Below are positions 23,454 through 35,136 of a stretch of DNA of 64,000 nucleotides, one piece after another (positions within the stretch are counted from its first letter, which is position 1; every line of letters begins with the position of its first letter). Below the pieces are notes generated by a model. It saw only the letters and a program-made list of their open reading frames with translations, made no database searches and was not told where the DNA came from. Both the position numbers and the translations under genes were made by a program. This DNA is from Isoetes taiwanensis (lineage: Eukaryota > Streptophyta > Lycopodiopsida > Isoetales > Isoetaceae): the NCBI GenBank assembly GCA_021234155.1, contig JAJEKV010000251.1, positions 434,001-498,000 of the forward strand. Direction: 5' to 3'.

Positions 23454-23555
23454 TATAAGAATGGCGGGTTTCTTGCCGATTCGTGGAGTCATCCTTGCCT
23501 CCAGCTCGCGAAGCGTCGATTCCTCCCGAATCGGCAAAGAACCGCCATTCTTATA
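23454..23555. repeat. Near-perfect 29-bp hairpin
   Basis: Bases 23,454-23,483 (TATAAGAATGGCGG, then TTGCCGATTCG) pair with 23,527-23,555 with only one bulged base and one shifted position. The intervening loop is 43 nt. It starts 8 bp after the TIR element. Size and pairing would suit a small-RNA precursor, but a palindromic repeat relic is equally possible. Confidence 0.8.
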
Positions 23556-26013
23556 TACTTAAACCAAATCTCCACCAATATCCATCATCTTTCTTTGCAA
23601 AAAGTCTACATTGTGAGGTTGGCAATCCATCTATCTTAGCTCTTCACATGCTAAATCAAAGACTTGTCCTTTCCTTACTTCCGGCTACAACCATGGGCAT
23701 TTGAGATGTATATAATAGTTCTTTGACATTCTTGAAGGTTCTATTTTTCTAATGATAAAAAAAATTGATTTAAAAAAAAAAAGGAAGCCTTTCTTCACCA
23801 AATATGTACCTTTCCAACTTGAGTACATAACAGTCCACATCTATGAGATAAATAGATAGATAGACTTATTTATAACGTCCAACGAGACCAAATTGGCCAT
23901 GAGACCCAAACAACAAAAGGGGCATGGAAGCCCAAAAAGTATGGACGACATTCATGTTGAAGAATTGTTTATTTAATTATAATAAGAATAATACAATGGT
24001 TTGCACCATATTTTAAAATGGAACAAATATACATATAAAAGCGGTTGCAACCCAATGGTTGACGCATGTACAACATAGAATACCAAAAACCAATAACAAT
24101 GTAATATGATGGAAATTGAACCTGTTCATAACCTAGCTCATCCTGAACAATTTGAATATCACCACTTGGTACAACTTATAGCACCATTTCCTTTGATTGT
24201 TAGAAATTAGTGAGAAACATCTCTTGTGAATTTTCTTGCATAGATGTGGTCCATGACAAAAAATCTATAATGGTTGCATTTTGTACACATAGATTGTCAT
24301 GACAAAGTTCCTGCCCATTATCAAAAGGTCAAGCAATGATGGTATTGTATGTCTGCCAATGTGTTAGTCATATTCTGAATCTTCCACTACCGACAACCTA
24401 GGCATTAGGACAAACTTTGTAGTGGGAGTGGCTATATTACCTCTATCAATTTACAACGTTCATATCCTATTTTTGGAGTAGCATATTTTGCCATCCACTT
24501 TAATCTTAGTGCTAGTTCTAGTAACATAAATATCCACGGCCTTTAAAACATATGTGATGTATAAGTTTCCTCCTCCCTTTTATCATTGATGATTTGAACT
24601 ATATCAGTGAGAAGAAGAAGACACATCTATTATTCCATCAACATGTTTAAAATCATCAAGAATAATCCTTCAAAATTTTAGTCTAGTTTGGAGTTCAAAC
24701 CCACTAAGATGCATTAATGTAAGACGATTGGGGGAAGGACCTAATAAGCAATGTTAGTGTGATGCGTGTGTGTCTCATAGCTAATGTTAAAATTGTTCTT
24801 CTTCTTCCTCCTTAATGAGTGTATAACCGTTTAAGTTCTATTCATTATCATGCATGTATTTTCATGCCTGTATGTTGTATAGTAATACCCATGAAAATGA
24901 TCCCTTAATAAGCAGCATTAATGCAAGATGACTGGTTAACCTTGGTTTGGGAAACTTTTTACAAATCCCAGAAAAAAAGAATTTTAATCTTGTAAATGGA
25001 ACCTGCTTAGGTCGCTTTTAGTCTACACTCCTTATATCATCAAAGATTAGCTGATTGCAGCACTATCATCTGTAGAGGAGCAGGTGCTGGCTATATGCTG
25101 CTTCTTCCAATCTACAGAAAAATAAATGCTGCCAGTCCCACTTCTTTGATCTGTTCTTGCTAAAAGCTAATCTAAACCTAATCGAAAGGGAGAGAGTGGA
25201 TCTATTCATTGAAAACAAATATGAAGGTATTTACTTGAATGGATGCTCGTGGAGAATCCAACAAATAAGATAATACTAGGTTTCTTTTACATCAAAAAAT
25301 CCCTAAAGCATTCTGAAATGCCAGAAATTCAGACACACACACATATGTCTAACTTGTTGTGAACTTGTCAATTTTCAAGTTTTGTCGAATAAACGCTTTC
25401 TAACCCCGACATTTCTCGAACCAAGTATTACTCATTTTTCTTATAATTAAATTCCCCCGAAAACCTCTTTTTGTTTGGATGCATAGTCATACGATGGCGC
25501 CTTTGTGTATTAAGCATAGTTTCATTAAATATGGAAATTTCATGATTCCAATCGAAATTAATTTGTTCCTTGTTTTCTCATACATTTAGTGACCAAACTG
25601 CGTCATTTAATGGAAAAGCTATTAATAATGGCATCAAAACCACTGTATTTGAGACGAAATGAGCGAAATTTAACGTGAAAAAGAAGAGTATAGCGCCATT
25701 TACCAAAAAAATTGCTAGAAATAGCATAAAAAATGCTACAACTGAAATGGAGGGAATTCAATGTAAATAAGTGCCAAATAGTCCAGACGATAATGCAAAT
25801 GTGGTTTATTTCATTTCCAAAAATTGAATATAAACACATTAGAAAGGTCTCCATATTTCTCTCAGGACGTGATGACTCTGCTCCACCAATGCCTAGCAGT
25901 ATCAAAATTGGACGTGTGTGAACTCCCTCTTTCAGTATCCCTTCGGCCACCCACTTATGATATATCACATCCCAAGCTAGGATGGTCGAATCAGAGAAGC
26001 CGTCAAACACCTT
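23556..26013. other. AT-rich intergenic DNA, no gene recognised
   Basis: No supported gene. Near 25,445-25,490 a diverged match to the foldback arm family (AAATTCCCCC, then GTTTGGATGCATA) may be an old copy of the element at 38,254. A 135-codon minus frame at 25,603-26,010 has no recognisable domain. Confidence 0.45.
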
Positions 26014-26560
26014 CTATTAGGATTTTGTGAAATCATAAAAGGGCTTTCTAAGAACTGTTGACTAAGCTTTATGAAGTACCAATCAGAAAATAGAACTGGT
26101 AATCCAGTCAGCAAAACAGTTATAACTCACGCACCGGATCACATTTTCTAGCATAAGTATTGATAGAAAAGTCCAAATGAGCTCTTGTTTGGTGCAATGG
26201 ATAGCTCTCATTGAGATCTTTCCAACCTTGGATGGTTTGCATATTTTTTAGCCCCACAGGATAATAAAAAATGTTAAAAACAACATTTTTTGGAATTTTG
26301 GCAATCATAAATGGTTAAAATATGTGCAAAGCACCCAAAGTTGGAAATATCTCAATGAGATCTATCTATTGTGCTAAATGAAAGCTCATTTGGACTTTTC
26401 TATCAATAGTTATGCTAGAAATGTGATCCAGTGATTTAGTTATAACAGTTTTGCTGACTGGACCAGGCTCTGATTTCTTATTAGTAGCTCATTTATCTTC
26501 ATTTGGCTTAGTTGGCATGTTTTGAAGGCCCTTTTGTAATCTCAAAAAAACCCTAATGCT
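26014..26560. mobile_element. Foldback MITE with ~230-bp arms
   Basis: A long imperfect inverted repeat. The left arm covers roughly 26,014-26,243 and the right arm 26,335-26,560, separated by about 90 bp. The arms share CCAGTCAGCAAAAC, TTGATAGAAAAGTCCAAATG, CTCATTGAGAT and, near the ends, CATAAAAGGGC or TACAAAAGGGC. Pairing is strongest near the centre and weaker outward. Transcription would give a long double-stranded RNA. No coding capacity or clear target duplication was found. Confidence 0.8.
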
Positions 26561-27479
26561 TAAGTCCTCAAACTTTCTATATTTAATGTCGACTTGATAA
26601 TAGATGAAGTGTAGTATTTCCTTCTTCATAAAGCTTCTTGGAGGACTGTCCTACAATCTTCATAGTCCAAACCCCTCATGCATTTGAGATAGTTCTCGCT
26701 AAAGTAATCATTGTCTTTTGCCCAATTGATTGCTATAGCTTGGCCCCCGTTATCTTTCAGCTCACCCTTCTTCCATTTGTTCCACATTTGGCAAAAGAGC
26801 GTATAAATGTTATCGGGCATGAAGACGAACCTACTGACATTCTTTGTTATAATGCCTCCACGCCATTTAATATGAAATGGTATCAGAATACCATATAATC
26901 CCAAATGGTGTCCTTGCACCATTTAACTTCAAACGGCGCCATGGTGCCATTCGAGATTAAATGGCATCGAGGCATCATATAGCAAAAGGTGGATGGGACA
27001 TATCTTGTACTCATCATTTCACCTTTTCCTGCTCGTGTTGATTTCCCGTGCTCCTGATATTGCCTCCACAGATGGTGTATTTGATCCACATAAGGCTCTT
27101 TGAATACCATAATGGCCACAACATCATTTACGTCCACAGTCAGATGAAGAAGATCCAAATCACTATTCTGACCAGAAAGAACTCTGCAAATTTTGTAAGT
27201 ATTTATCTTTCTCAATTCCATTCTGGAATCTTCTATCCATGGTACTGCACACAAGTTGAGAAGCTGAGGAAGGAAGGAAGGTACTTTTATCGTCCACGGA
27301 GACCAATCGGTCTATGGGACCCAATACAAAAACGCAGCAAGCGGATTACTGCCCGGATTAAAAAACCCCCGCCCCGAAGGGTTTTCGAGGGAAAAACATG
27401 GACAAGAATCACCTGGCGACAAAGCGGCCCTAACATATAAAATCTGAAACACCCAAATATATATAGTCATGCACCGCAC
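26561..27479 (-). other. Unrecognised minus frames around a tandem repeat
   Basis: Minus-strand frames at 26,626-26,922 (ending KCMRGLDYEDCRTVLQEAL) and 26,883-27,254 have a protein-like amino-acid mix but no domain I recognise. Both cross a 28-bp tandem array whose unit is not a multiple of 3, which argues against real coding there. They might be exons of an unknown host gene, but support is poor. Confidence 0.25.
26838..27003. repeat. 28-bp tandem repeat, about six units
   Basis: Units begin at 26,864, 26,892, 26,920, 26,948 and 26,976, exactly 28 bp apart, with a 26-bp unit before them. Each starts CATTTAA, CATATAA or CATTCGA and contains an AAATGG-type inverse, making every unit partly self-complementary. 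Confidence 0.85.
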
Positions 27480-30400
27480 TGTAGTGCCCAATCGTGAAAG
27501 CGTCAGCGGGGCAAAGGTGACCTCGCGAGTCCAAGTACCTCCTGGATGTACGACCCAGGCGCGTCATCGACGGTGTGTTCATCGGCAAATGTAAGGGCAA
27601 GTCCGGCCCGTACTAAGGGGCGCGATCCGCCCGAATCGGTGACCGGGCAACTCGGAAAGTGTGAGACTCATCCTCAATGGCACCCGTTTGACAACAGCCG
27701 AGCACATCTGGCGGGGGGCTCCCCAATCCACCGCCCGCCTCGATCGCGAAGATGGTGGGCACTGTGCGCGAATGGAGGCAATGAGTGCGCGACTTTTTTG
27801 GGAGCGGGAACGTAGAGGCGTGGCGCCGGGCTAACACGGGGTTGATGTGCTCCTTGTAATGGGCGTTTGACCTGCTCTAGAGTCTTAGGGGGTCCCGAGA
27901 GCTTGCCAAAGGAAACAAGCGTCTAGGTACTCCCCGCAGTTGCCACGATCGACGTCAGTGTCCACTGCGACGATCGTGCTCCCGCGACGTTCCATCCGGG
28001 CGAACCACCGATCTCTCTTACCCTTCCAACAGGCCCTAAGCGGCTGCGGACTCATTGCCACGCGGTGTAAGCCGGTCGCGGGGCCGAGCATCACCCATAG
28101 TAACCACTTTCTCTCAAAAATAGAAGATGTGTCTATCAGGGCTGCGTGAGGCGCAAGAATCCGGTTTCCGCAGTGAGAACCGATAGGGGATTTGAAGGTT
28201 TCACCCTGCGTGCCGTGCCAAAAATGCCTTCGCGACTGCTCCAAGTCATTCCATGTCGCCAAAGAGACGACAGGGCCCCAAACCTCGACCGTCTGAGAAG
28301 GGCGGGTTCGACCGGTGAACAGGAACAGGACCGATGGCCCCAATCATAGAGCTCTGCACGGTGGCTATTCTCGCATGACATAAAGCGCTTTCCGGCCTTG
28401 CTGTCACCCAAGAAGGGAGATAGACGCCCCTCCAGGCCGAGGAGGTGAACTCCACCCCTAGGTACTTGTAGGTGGGCGTGGCGCCCACAGTCATCCCCCG
28501 ATATGTGAGTGAAGGAGGCATGGGGTGACGTGAAGAGGATATGAGAACCACCACGGTCTTGGCCGATTCACAAGATGTCTCGTAGCGACAAAATGTGTCT
28601 AGGCATCCGGTGAGACCGTGCATACCACGGGGTGTGGGCCAGCAGCCAACATCGCCCCGCAGATAGATGGTGGCGGATGACCTAGTGCGTAAGCCGTATG
28701 CCATCTCCCCATGCTCGATAAGCCGGGGCTCTAAGCGATCAATGTAGAGGCCAAAAGTGTTGGCGAGAGGGGGCAACCTGCCGGGACCGATACCTCTTGG
28801 TGAATGCTTGGCTGGCTTTACCACGATCCCCGCCAAAACAACTCTCATACAATCGTGTATATGGCATTACGCAGAGGCGTGGAAGCCCGATTGACGCTTG
28901 ATCTAGCCTACGACTTTTCTCGGGGAAGCAGTATCAAAAGCCAGCGCGACTCTACATCAAACCGCAATTAATGCGGCATTAACAACTTCATTCTTTGTAG
29001 TTTTTTCCCTATAACTTTTGATCTACTCATGAAAATCTTTGCGGCGTTTGTTGCATTAGATCGAGAATGAAAAGATCTTTCAAGTGATATATGGTTATGA
29101 TGTATTTCAATACAAGCCATATGTGTTAACCTTAAAAAAAAATATGGTTTTGTTCTTTTCTTATATATTTACATCCCAAAAGATATAACAATAGGTTGTC
29201 ATTAGAAAGATCTTGAGGAGGCGAATCCATTGCCACAAATAGTGTTGAATCCGGAGTTTTTGATCAAAAGTTATAGTAGAAAAAAATGACTTTGCAAAAG
29301 TTAGTTAGAGCTGCATTAATTGCTGCCACATAATCTTTGGAATAAAATACTTTGGAGCTCTTCTCTTATTGGACCCGGTTTAAAAAGCTGATGTGGCTTT
29401 TAAGCATCCCTTAATGGGACAAAATGAGATCTCAAATTACCTCTAATGGCGACAATACAAGTCTAGATGATTCCGATTGTCTTCAATCGCGGTGCATGGT
29501 GTAAAGATATGGTCAATCGTTGAGTGGCGGGGTCTAAAGCACACTTTGTGTGAGGGCTCGCGACATCTGCCTCTGCCCGGCCGGGTCAACTGGCGCTTTC
29601 GAGAATGCCGATAGCGGTTTGGCAAATCTTGAGCCCGACCATGATCGTCCGGTAATTGGCCGAACAATGTGGGTCGCCTTTTTGAATGGGAACAACCACG
29701 CTTGTGGTCCATTGTCGGGGAGACCTTCCGCAATGCTCGTTTGAAGCGGGGTAGTGAGGACCGGCACAAGCGGCCGCCCGCCCATTTGAGTAACTTCGGC
29801 ACGCATACCATCGAGGTGTTGCCTTCCCATTACCCGGCCCGTTCGCGAGGCCCTCCTCAACATCCTCCTCCACGAGAAACCAATGGGGGGGCCATCACGT
29901 GGGGGGGTATGGCGTGCGTCCCTGGCGGGTCATAGAGCAGCTTGCAATTCTTATTCCCCCTTGGGGGTGTGATCCCCACATGGTGGGGCTGGCCTTGAGC
30001 ACTTTCTGCGTAAAGGTTAAGTGGATGAGTGTCGGTAGAACATCTCCCACGATGCACGGCAATGCTGCGCCTTTGTCTCCTTCCGGATGGGCGTGATGCG
30101 TGTGGTGGCGCTTTGCAAGCGGGTACCTGGATCGAGAATGTGGACGGAGCTGCCGCTTCGTTCTTTACACTCCGCATCAAACCATCGATTTACGGAATGT
30201 TCGCGACCACTGGCGAGAAGTGGGGAATTGCGCCAAAGCACACGTCCGTTGCATCCGTGTAAGCAGTGCACGTGCATCTGGCGCTCTGGTGTGGAGGGCA
30301 GCGAGAATCTGGCGGGAGGCGTCCATGAGCATCTCGGTAGTCCTCTGCACGCTCATAATCTAGTCTCAAGCGAGGATGGCTTAGGGCTGGCATAGTGGGG

Positions 30401-32110
30401 GTTCCGGTGGCTTGCCAAGCCACAGTTCAAATAAAGTGGGAGGTGATCTCAGTCGACCTCCTCATCCCGAATCGTTTGTGCCCACCCGAAGGTAGCCTTG
30501 TGCCAAAGATGCTCCCATGTCTCCATGAGAAAGATGAGATCCATATCGGCCGCCACAGGAAGTTCCTGCTGTCTCCTTCGCTAAGGGAAGCCTCGACAAC
30601 TCCATGAGACCACCCGAGGCACAATTCCTATTTGTCGTGGGGATGGTATCGCAACTCGAAGTCATGGGGAAGGGCGGGAGGGGGCCGAAAGGGAGAAGTA
30701 GATGGAGCTGAGGCAGCATGTGGGAGGAGGGCATGGGTCATGAGGGAGCGGGGAGTAAGCAGGAGAAGGGGGGGCCGTGGTAGGAGAAGCGTAAGGGGCC
30801 ACGCGGCAACAGCTGCGGTTGGGGCTGCGGGGGTCCGAAGCAGCGGCAGGCTGTTGGCGGAAAATGCACATCTGCCTCGAACCAATCCTGCGGCACCCCC
30901 CGGTGGCGAATGCCTCGACCCGACAAGCTCTCGTCTGCGTGCCTCTGTTGCCGGGTGTGAGGTCCGGTCCACGCATGGGGATGTCCCCGCCGACATCGGC
31001 CCTGGCGCAATATGGCATCACGCACTGCATCGCAACCGTGAATATGACAATGCGGTCACGACCGCACAGCCCCATGCCGCGGGCTTGGAGAAATGTGAAC
31101 TGGCCTCGGGAATGTCATCCGTCGAGAATGTGTGTTCGGATGTTGTGGGGGAGACTCTCCCGGGCTGCTACGGCATGCCTCGAACTACGGTGTGGCCTCT
31201 CCGCTGCGCTCCTGAGTTCCCGAGCAGCCTGTGGGTCAAAAAGGTGGGCGGAGGGCGGGTCCCGTCAGGGGGGTGGTGGTGGTGGTGGCGGGATGGCGTG
31301 GAGTGGGCTGGAGGGGGCAGCCGCGGCGGGGGACTGGTGCCGGGCGTGGAGGCCGTGGCGGGGGGTAGCGGTCGAGCCACGTCGCCCGGCCACCCTGGAA
31401 GTGGGGCACGCGGCTCTTGCAGGGCTCGCTACGCTTAGCCATCTCACGCCAAGACCGGCTGCGGTTAACTATGAACCCTCGGTAGGGAGACCCCCGCGCT
31501 ACGTCACTGGATGGTTGCCCGCAACCCCCGGAGCTCTGTGCTCACGGTAGCGAGGCGTGTTTCGAGCCCCAGCGACACGGGCGCCGAGTAGGGCTTGCTG
31601 TGTTCCGATCTTACTCAAGATCCACGGGCCGCATTAACCGTCCGTCTAAGAGCGACTGCGCTGTCGCGTGCCATGGTGGTGGCTCCACCTCTGACCGAAG
31701 CCGACACCTTTGTGACCATCGCCTCCTGCATTGGCGCTCCCTCTCCATGTCATGGTGTCCGAGTGATGAACCACGTAGTCGAGGTGGGCCCGCGATAATC
31801 GGCGACCTCCGGCTTTATTCTTGCGGCCGAAGTGTGCGTGGGCCAAGGCCATCTTCCACATGCGGCGTCACGAGGTCTCAGACACGTGATGCGGTTCCTC
31901 TCGACCACCATTTGCCTTTTGAGCACATGGGATGCCGAGGACTCCATCTCCACTATCATGCCGGCCCGGGTAATCTTTGTTAGCCTCAATACGAGCAACC
32001 GTTAGCCTCCACTCCCGCTTTGACATGGCTCCAATTCTCTCTTTGAGGCGGGGAGTTCCTATGTGGTGCGAGCAATCAATCCCCGGGCGGGCTGGCCTGC
32101 CGAGGGGGGG
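27480..32110 (-). pseudogene. GC-rich LINE relic, minus strand, copy 2
   Basis: Reading leftward from about 32.0 kb the minus strand shows decayed non-LTR retrotransposon blocks. An endonuclease-like end lies near 31.7 kb (DYVVHHSDTM). A linker follows near 30.2 kb (NRWFDAECKE). RT fingers lie near 29.7 kb (QWTTSVVVPIQKGDPH), then FRPRHSTIDHIFT near 29.5 kb. After a MITE insertion the RT palm resumes near 28.9 kb, followed by LFGLYIDRLEPRL-type sequence and TYKYLGVEFTSSAW near 28.45 kb, then VWGPVVSLATWNDLEQ near 28.27 kb. The order matches the plus-strand relic at 14.6-15.8 kb. The catalytic YADD block is lost (reads IYLRGDV near 28.66 kb). Composition is markedly GC- and CpG-rich compared with all neighbours. 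Outer edges are estimated from where that composition changes. Large plus-strand frames here (30.6-31.5 kb) are shadows of the GC bias. Confidence 0.7.
28964..29323. mobile_element. 360-bp foldback MITE inside the LINE RT
   Basis: Terminal arms of about 70 bp are inverted repeats. The left starts GCAATTAATGCGGCATTAAC (28,964) and the right ends GCTGCATTAATTGC (29,323). The arms also share TATAACTTTTGATC at 29,020-29,033 and its complement near 29,261-29,274. The AT-rich insert interrupts the GC-rich LINE between its RT fingers and palm, so it arrived after the LINE. Its arm core (AACTTTTGATC, then GTTGGAAAG-like sequence) is reminiscent of the repeats at 35,137 and 61,385. Confidence 0.72.
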
Positions 32111-32247
32111 CCTTAGCCTTAGCCCGAGCCTCCTTCTTCATGGAGGATGACTCTCCCCTGTCCATGATGGCTGATCGGGACCGTTTGTGCGGCGGCCCCT
32201 CGCCTTGTGTTTCCCAGGCTGGCCCAGCTTCTGTGGCCATGACTTTC

Positions 32248-32395
32248 AAAGTTTGAGGGGTCTCTGGCTGCGGAAAGGGTGCTTAGAATCCAATTTGGGG
32301 ACTCAAAAACTTGCGGTGAGCACTTTTGGGGGTGTTGGGGTTTTGGGGGTTCCAAAGTTTGAGGGGTCTCTGGCTGCCTAAAGGGTGCTTAGAAT
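32248..32395 (+). repeat. 42-bp direct duplication, 106-bp offset
   Basis: Bases 32,248-32,289 (AAAGTTTGAGGGGTCTCTGG...GCTTAGAAT) recur at 32,354-32,395 with two to three mismatches. They mark the right border of the GC-rich block. Confidence 0.85.
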
Positions 32396-33349
32396 GAGAG
32401 GGAATGGTTACCATTTATTATGTACAATGTTCTTCCTACTAGCTTCTATTTTTATGACCATGGTAGTAGTTGCTTTGCGTCTCGATCAACGGGTATGACA
32501 TCTGTTGGCGTGAAGGCGGGATGGGGATCTTCTGCAGATGACTTGTAGAGTTATTTGACGCGTTTGAGATTTATAACTCTTGCAGTCATATTGGGTGGGC
32601 CCTCCTCCGGAACCCAGATGGACACCCTCCTTGTGTAAGTAACACCAGATGGAAACATGTGCTCGTGCTTCTGTATCTTTTTTAATGCTAGTTCTTTTAT
32701 GCGATGCAATGTATAAAATGCTCTTTTTATGCCCCTTAAAATCAGTTATTGTGTAAGGAACTAGTTAACTCTTAATTTGTTAATAGATATTGAAGTTGAA
32801 CGAGCAACACTACCATTTCAAGAGACCTCTAGAAATTTTATTATTCCTGATATGAATGGGTTTCTATATGTAAGATAATAGACATGAAATTATAGTCAAA
32901 CTGGGCAGCCTTAATTTTATCAAACACTTTAAAGTTTGCAGAGGTTGCAATTTGGACAACAATGGTTATTGACTTGTTTGGAGAAGATTGTACCCAAAGA
33001 TAAAGTTTTCAAGTTCTTATGGTGTCAAAGGAAATGCACAAATTAGGGTATGATTATCTCTTTGATAAGAGGTGGTTTTTGGTGATATTCATACAGGGCG
33101 TCCAACGGCAGGCGAGGAACCCTATGTACATACATGCAAATACGCAAATCCCTCCCACAACCTTTGCAACAATTCCGTATTTCTAACTAATAGTTAACTG
33201 AAACTCCCCAAAAAACGAGTCGCATCTAACAATGGCCAAGATTGCCTGAAAGCGGCATCTAATGACCCGAGACTATCAATGGACGCCATACACAAGATGA
33301 AAAGCTCGTTTCTGCCATTTATGTCATGCATCAGGAACTTACAGGCTAG
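32396..33349. other. No recognised gene; probable LINE 3' remnant near 33.1-33.35 kb
   Basis: AT-rich unassigned sequence. The last 250 bases, on the minus strand, probably continue the LINE zinc-domain relic that starts at 33,790, but the frame is unreadable. Confidence 0.35.
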
Positions 33350-33790
33350 ATCAAGACGTGCCAAATAGGGTTAACAACCAAGACCATGCCTGCCGAAGCC
33401 GCTCACACAAGAAATAACAATGGTCAATAATCTCAACCTTTTGCTTACATAAAGGACAGAGCTCTAAAATCTGATTGTCAATTTTATGGATCAGCCTGTT
33501 GGCTCTAAAGCATCTATGGATTACTTGCCACCAGAAAATCGCCACTACTTATTCCATATCCATGTCCAAATACTTTTCCACTATGGCTGAGGGACCTGAA
33601 GATGCCATCTATTAGACGAAGGCAAGATTTCAAAAGCAGAAGCAATTTATACACAAAGCGCTCTGGCTTAATACCCTGACAGCAATCCCATACAGATTAC
33701 TTCAATTTGTGGGCCAGAATGTGGCAACAATGTAGCGATACGAGTCCAAATTACTGTATCCCATCTGTACAATAAGAATTTTGTTCTAAA
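33350..33790 (-). pseudogene. LINE relic: zinc-binding C-terminal domain (zf-RVT)
   Basis: The minus frame at 33,545-33,351 reads FWWQVIHRCFRANRLIHK, then CPLCKQKVEIIDHCYFLC. The W-x-x-x-H-R start and CxxC...HxxxxC metal ligands match the zf-RVT domain at the end of plant LINE ORF2. The LINE at 55.8 kb has the equivalent LWQVIHRVPRVNQLVSKWD and CPMC. Stops upstream show decay, and no RT is attached. Confidence 0.75.
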
Positions 33791-34384
33791 TGCTTCCCAT
33801 GGCATGAGATGACCAGACTCGTACCAAGCTGCAGTAGTGCTTATACCAACTGCTATCCATCGTCTTATTAAGGTATGGAGATGATATCCAGACTATGGTA
33901 TGCATAACACTATCATGATTGATGATGATCACAACAATCATTTCGAAATCCAAAATATATTGTCTTGCATATTTTTCAATATGCAGGAAGTAAGGAAGGT
34001 AACAATTTGTTACGAGCTTTTGCCTTATTGACGATAAGCATACAATAGTGGAAGCATCCAAGATCTTTTACAATGTAACTTTAAGAAAGGGTTTTTGCCG
34101 TGAAAGATGGGAAGAAGACTCTGATGATGTTCAAAGACCTCTATATTATGTCAAGAGTATTGGGCACCTAGTGATAGTAAAGAAAACAATTCTCATCGTA
34201 CTAGGCCACAAGTTGGACCCGATGTGTAAAGGCATAGAATTAAGATAGCCACATTAGAATGTCAAATGCGGCAACAATGTTGTTGATCTTAAGTTTAGGA
34301 TTTCAAAGTAGATGCATCAGTTCAAGCAACAAAACGATATTTGAAAGCAAAAAGTCGAAAAATTAGTAGTAGTTTGCATTATTA
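33791..34384. other. No recognisable gene
   Basis: Unassigned AT-rich DNA with short incidental frames on both strands. Confidence 0.4.
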
Positions 34385-34476
34385 TCAAACTGTCTTTGTT
34401 GTACACTTTATTCATTGTAATGGAGATGTATCAAACTGTCTTTGTTGTACATTTTATTCATTGTAATGGGATGTCT
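34385..34476 (+). repeat. 46-bp tandem duplication
   Basis: TCAAACTGTCTTTGTTGTAC starts at 34,385 and again at 34,431. The two 46-bp units differ at very few positions. Confidence 0.9.
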
Positions 34477-34693
34477 AGTTTGCTTCAATAGTTGAAAAAA
34501 AAAAATTATATATTTGGTGTACTCTAGCATTCTATATTTTGTGTAAGCTTAATAAATAGATGCAAGACCCATAGAGCAATGGTTTGTGTGATCTCATAGA
34601 CCAGTTGGTTTGTAATGAACATTCGAAGTGCCCTTCTCCCTCATTTTATTTTCTGTTTAAATTCATTCCCATTTGCTCCCCTATTTGGAAATG

Positions 34694-34848
34694 AATATGT
34701 AGCATAATAACAGGGGGTTTTCTTTGTGTTTTTGTACGCTTTTCACTAAGGTTTTCCTATGATTTGGTGATGTATTCAAATGGATGTACTAATGCGTACA
34801 TCTGGAGTGCACCATTTCTGAGCCATTGATTTTAGCCTTTTTTTTTCC
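34694..34848 (+). repeat. Dispersed repeat R1, partial copy
   Basis: Starts AATATGTAGCATAATAACAG like the copies at 36,161 and 56,841. It stays alignable, with divergence, through GGATGTACTAATGCGTACATC and GAGTGCAC to about 34,848. It then runs into the 57-bp tandem repeat, which begins with a similar AATGG...CAATGG motif. Confidence 0.7.
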
Positions 34849-34849
34849 C

Positions 34850-35076
34850 AATGGTCAACAACCAATGGCTCACAACAAAAGCCCTTCTTTGTGCGTGTGG
34901 TGCGTAATGGTCAACAACCAATGGCTCACAACAAAAGCTCTCTTTTTGTGTGTGTGGTGCATAATAGGCAATAACCAATGGCTCACAACAAAAGCCCTTT
35001 TTTTGTGCGTGTGGTGCATAATGGTCAACGACCAATGGCTCACAACAAAAGCCCTCTTTTTGTGTGTGTGGTATAT
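34850..35076 (+). repeat. 57-bp tandem repeat, four units
   Basis: Units begin at 34,850, 34,906, 34,963 and 35,020 (56-57 bp), each reading AATGGTCAACAACCAATGGC, then CACAACAAAAGC and TGTGTGGTGCAT. Because the 57-bp units keep phase, both strands carry a false repetitive frame. Confidence 0.93.
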
Positions 35077-35136
35077 AATGGGCACATGAAGGGCTTGAAG
35101 GGCGCATGTAGTGCAGTTTCCCCGCCGGCAACACAT

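Noticed and set aside
31168-31447. Pro/His-rich minus frames
   Set aside because: Produced by the (GGT)n run at about 31,268-31,290 read in several frames; not a protein signal.
30632-31550. Long plus-strand frames of 243-268 codons
   Set aside because: They lie opposite a minus-strand LINE relic in very GC-rich DNA where stops are rare. They show no domain, and low-complexity Gly/Arg/Trp runs come from a GGT repeat.
34850-35076. CRISPR-like spacing of repeats
   Set aside because: Units are contiguous without unique spacers, and this is a plant nuclear sequence.
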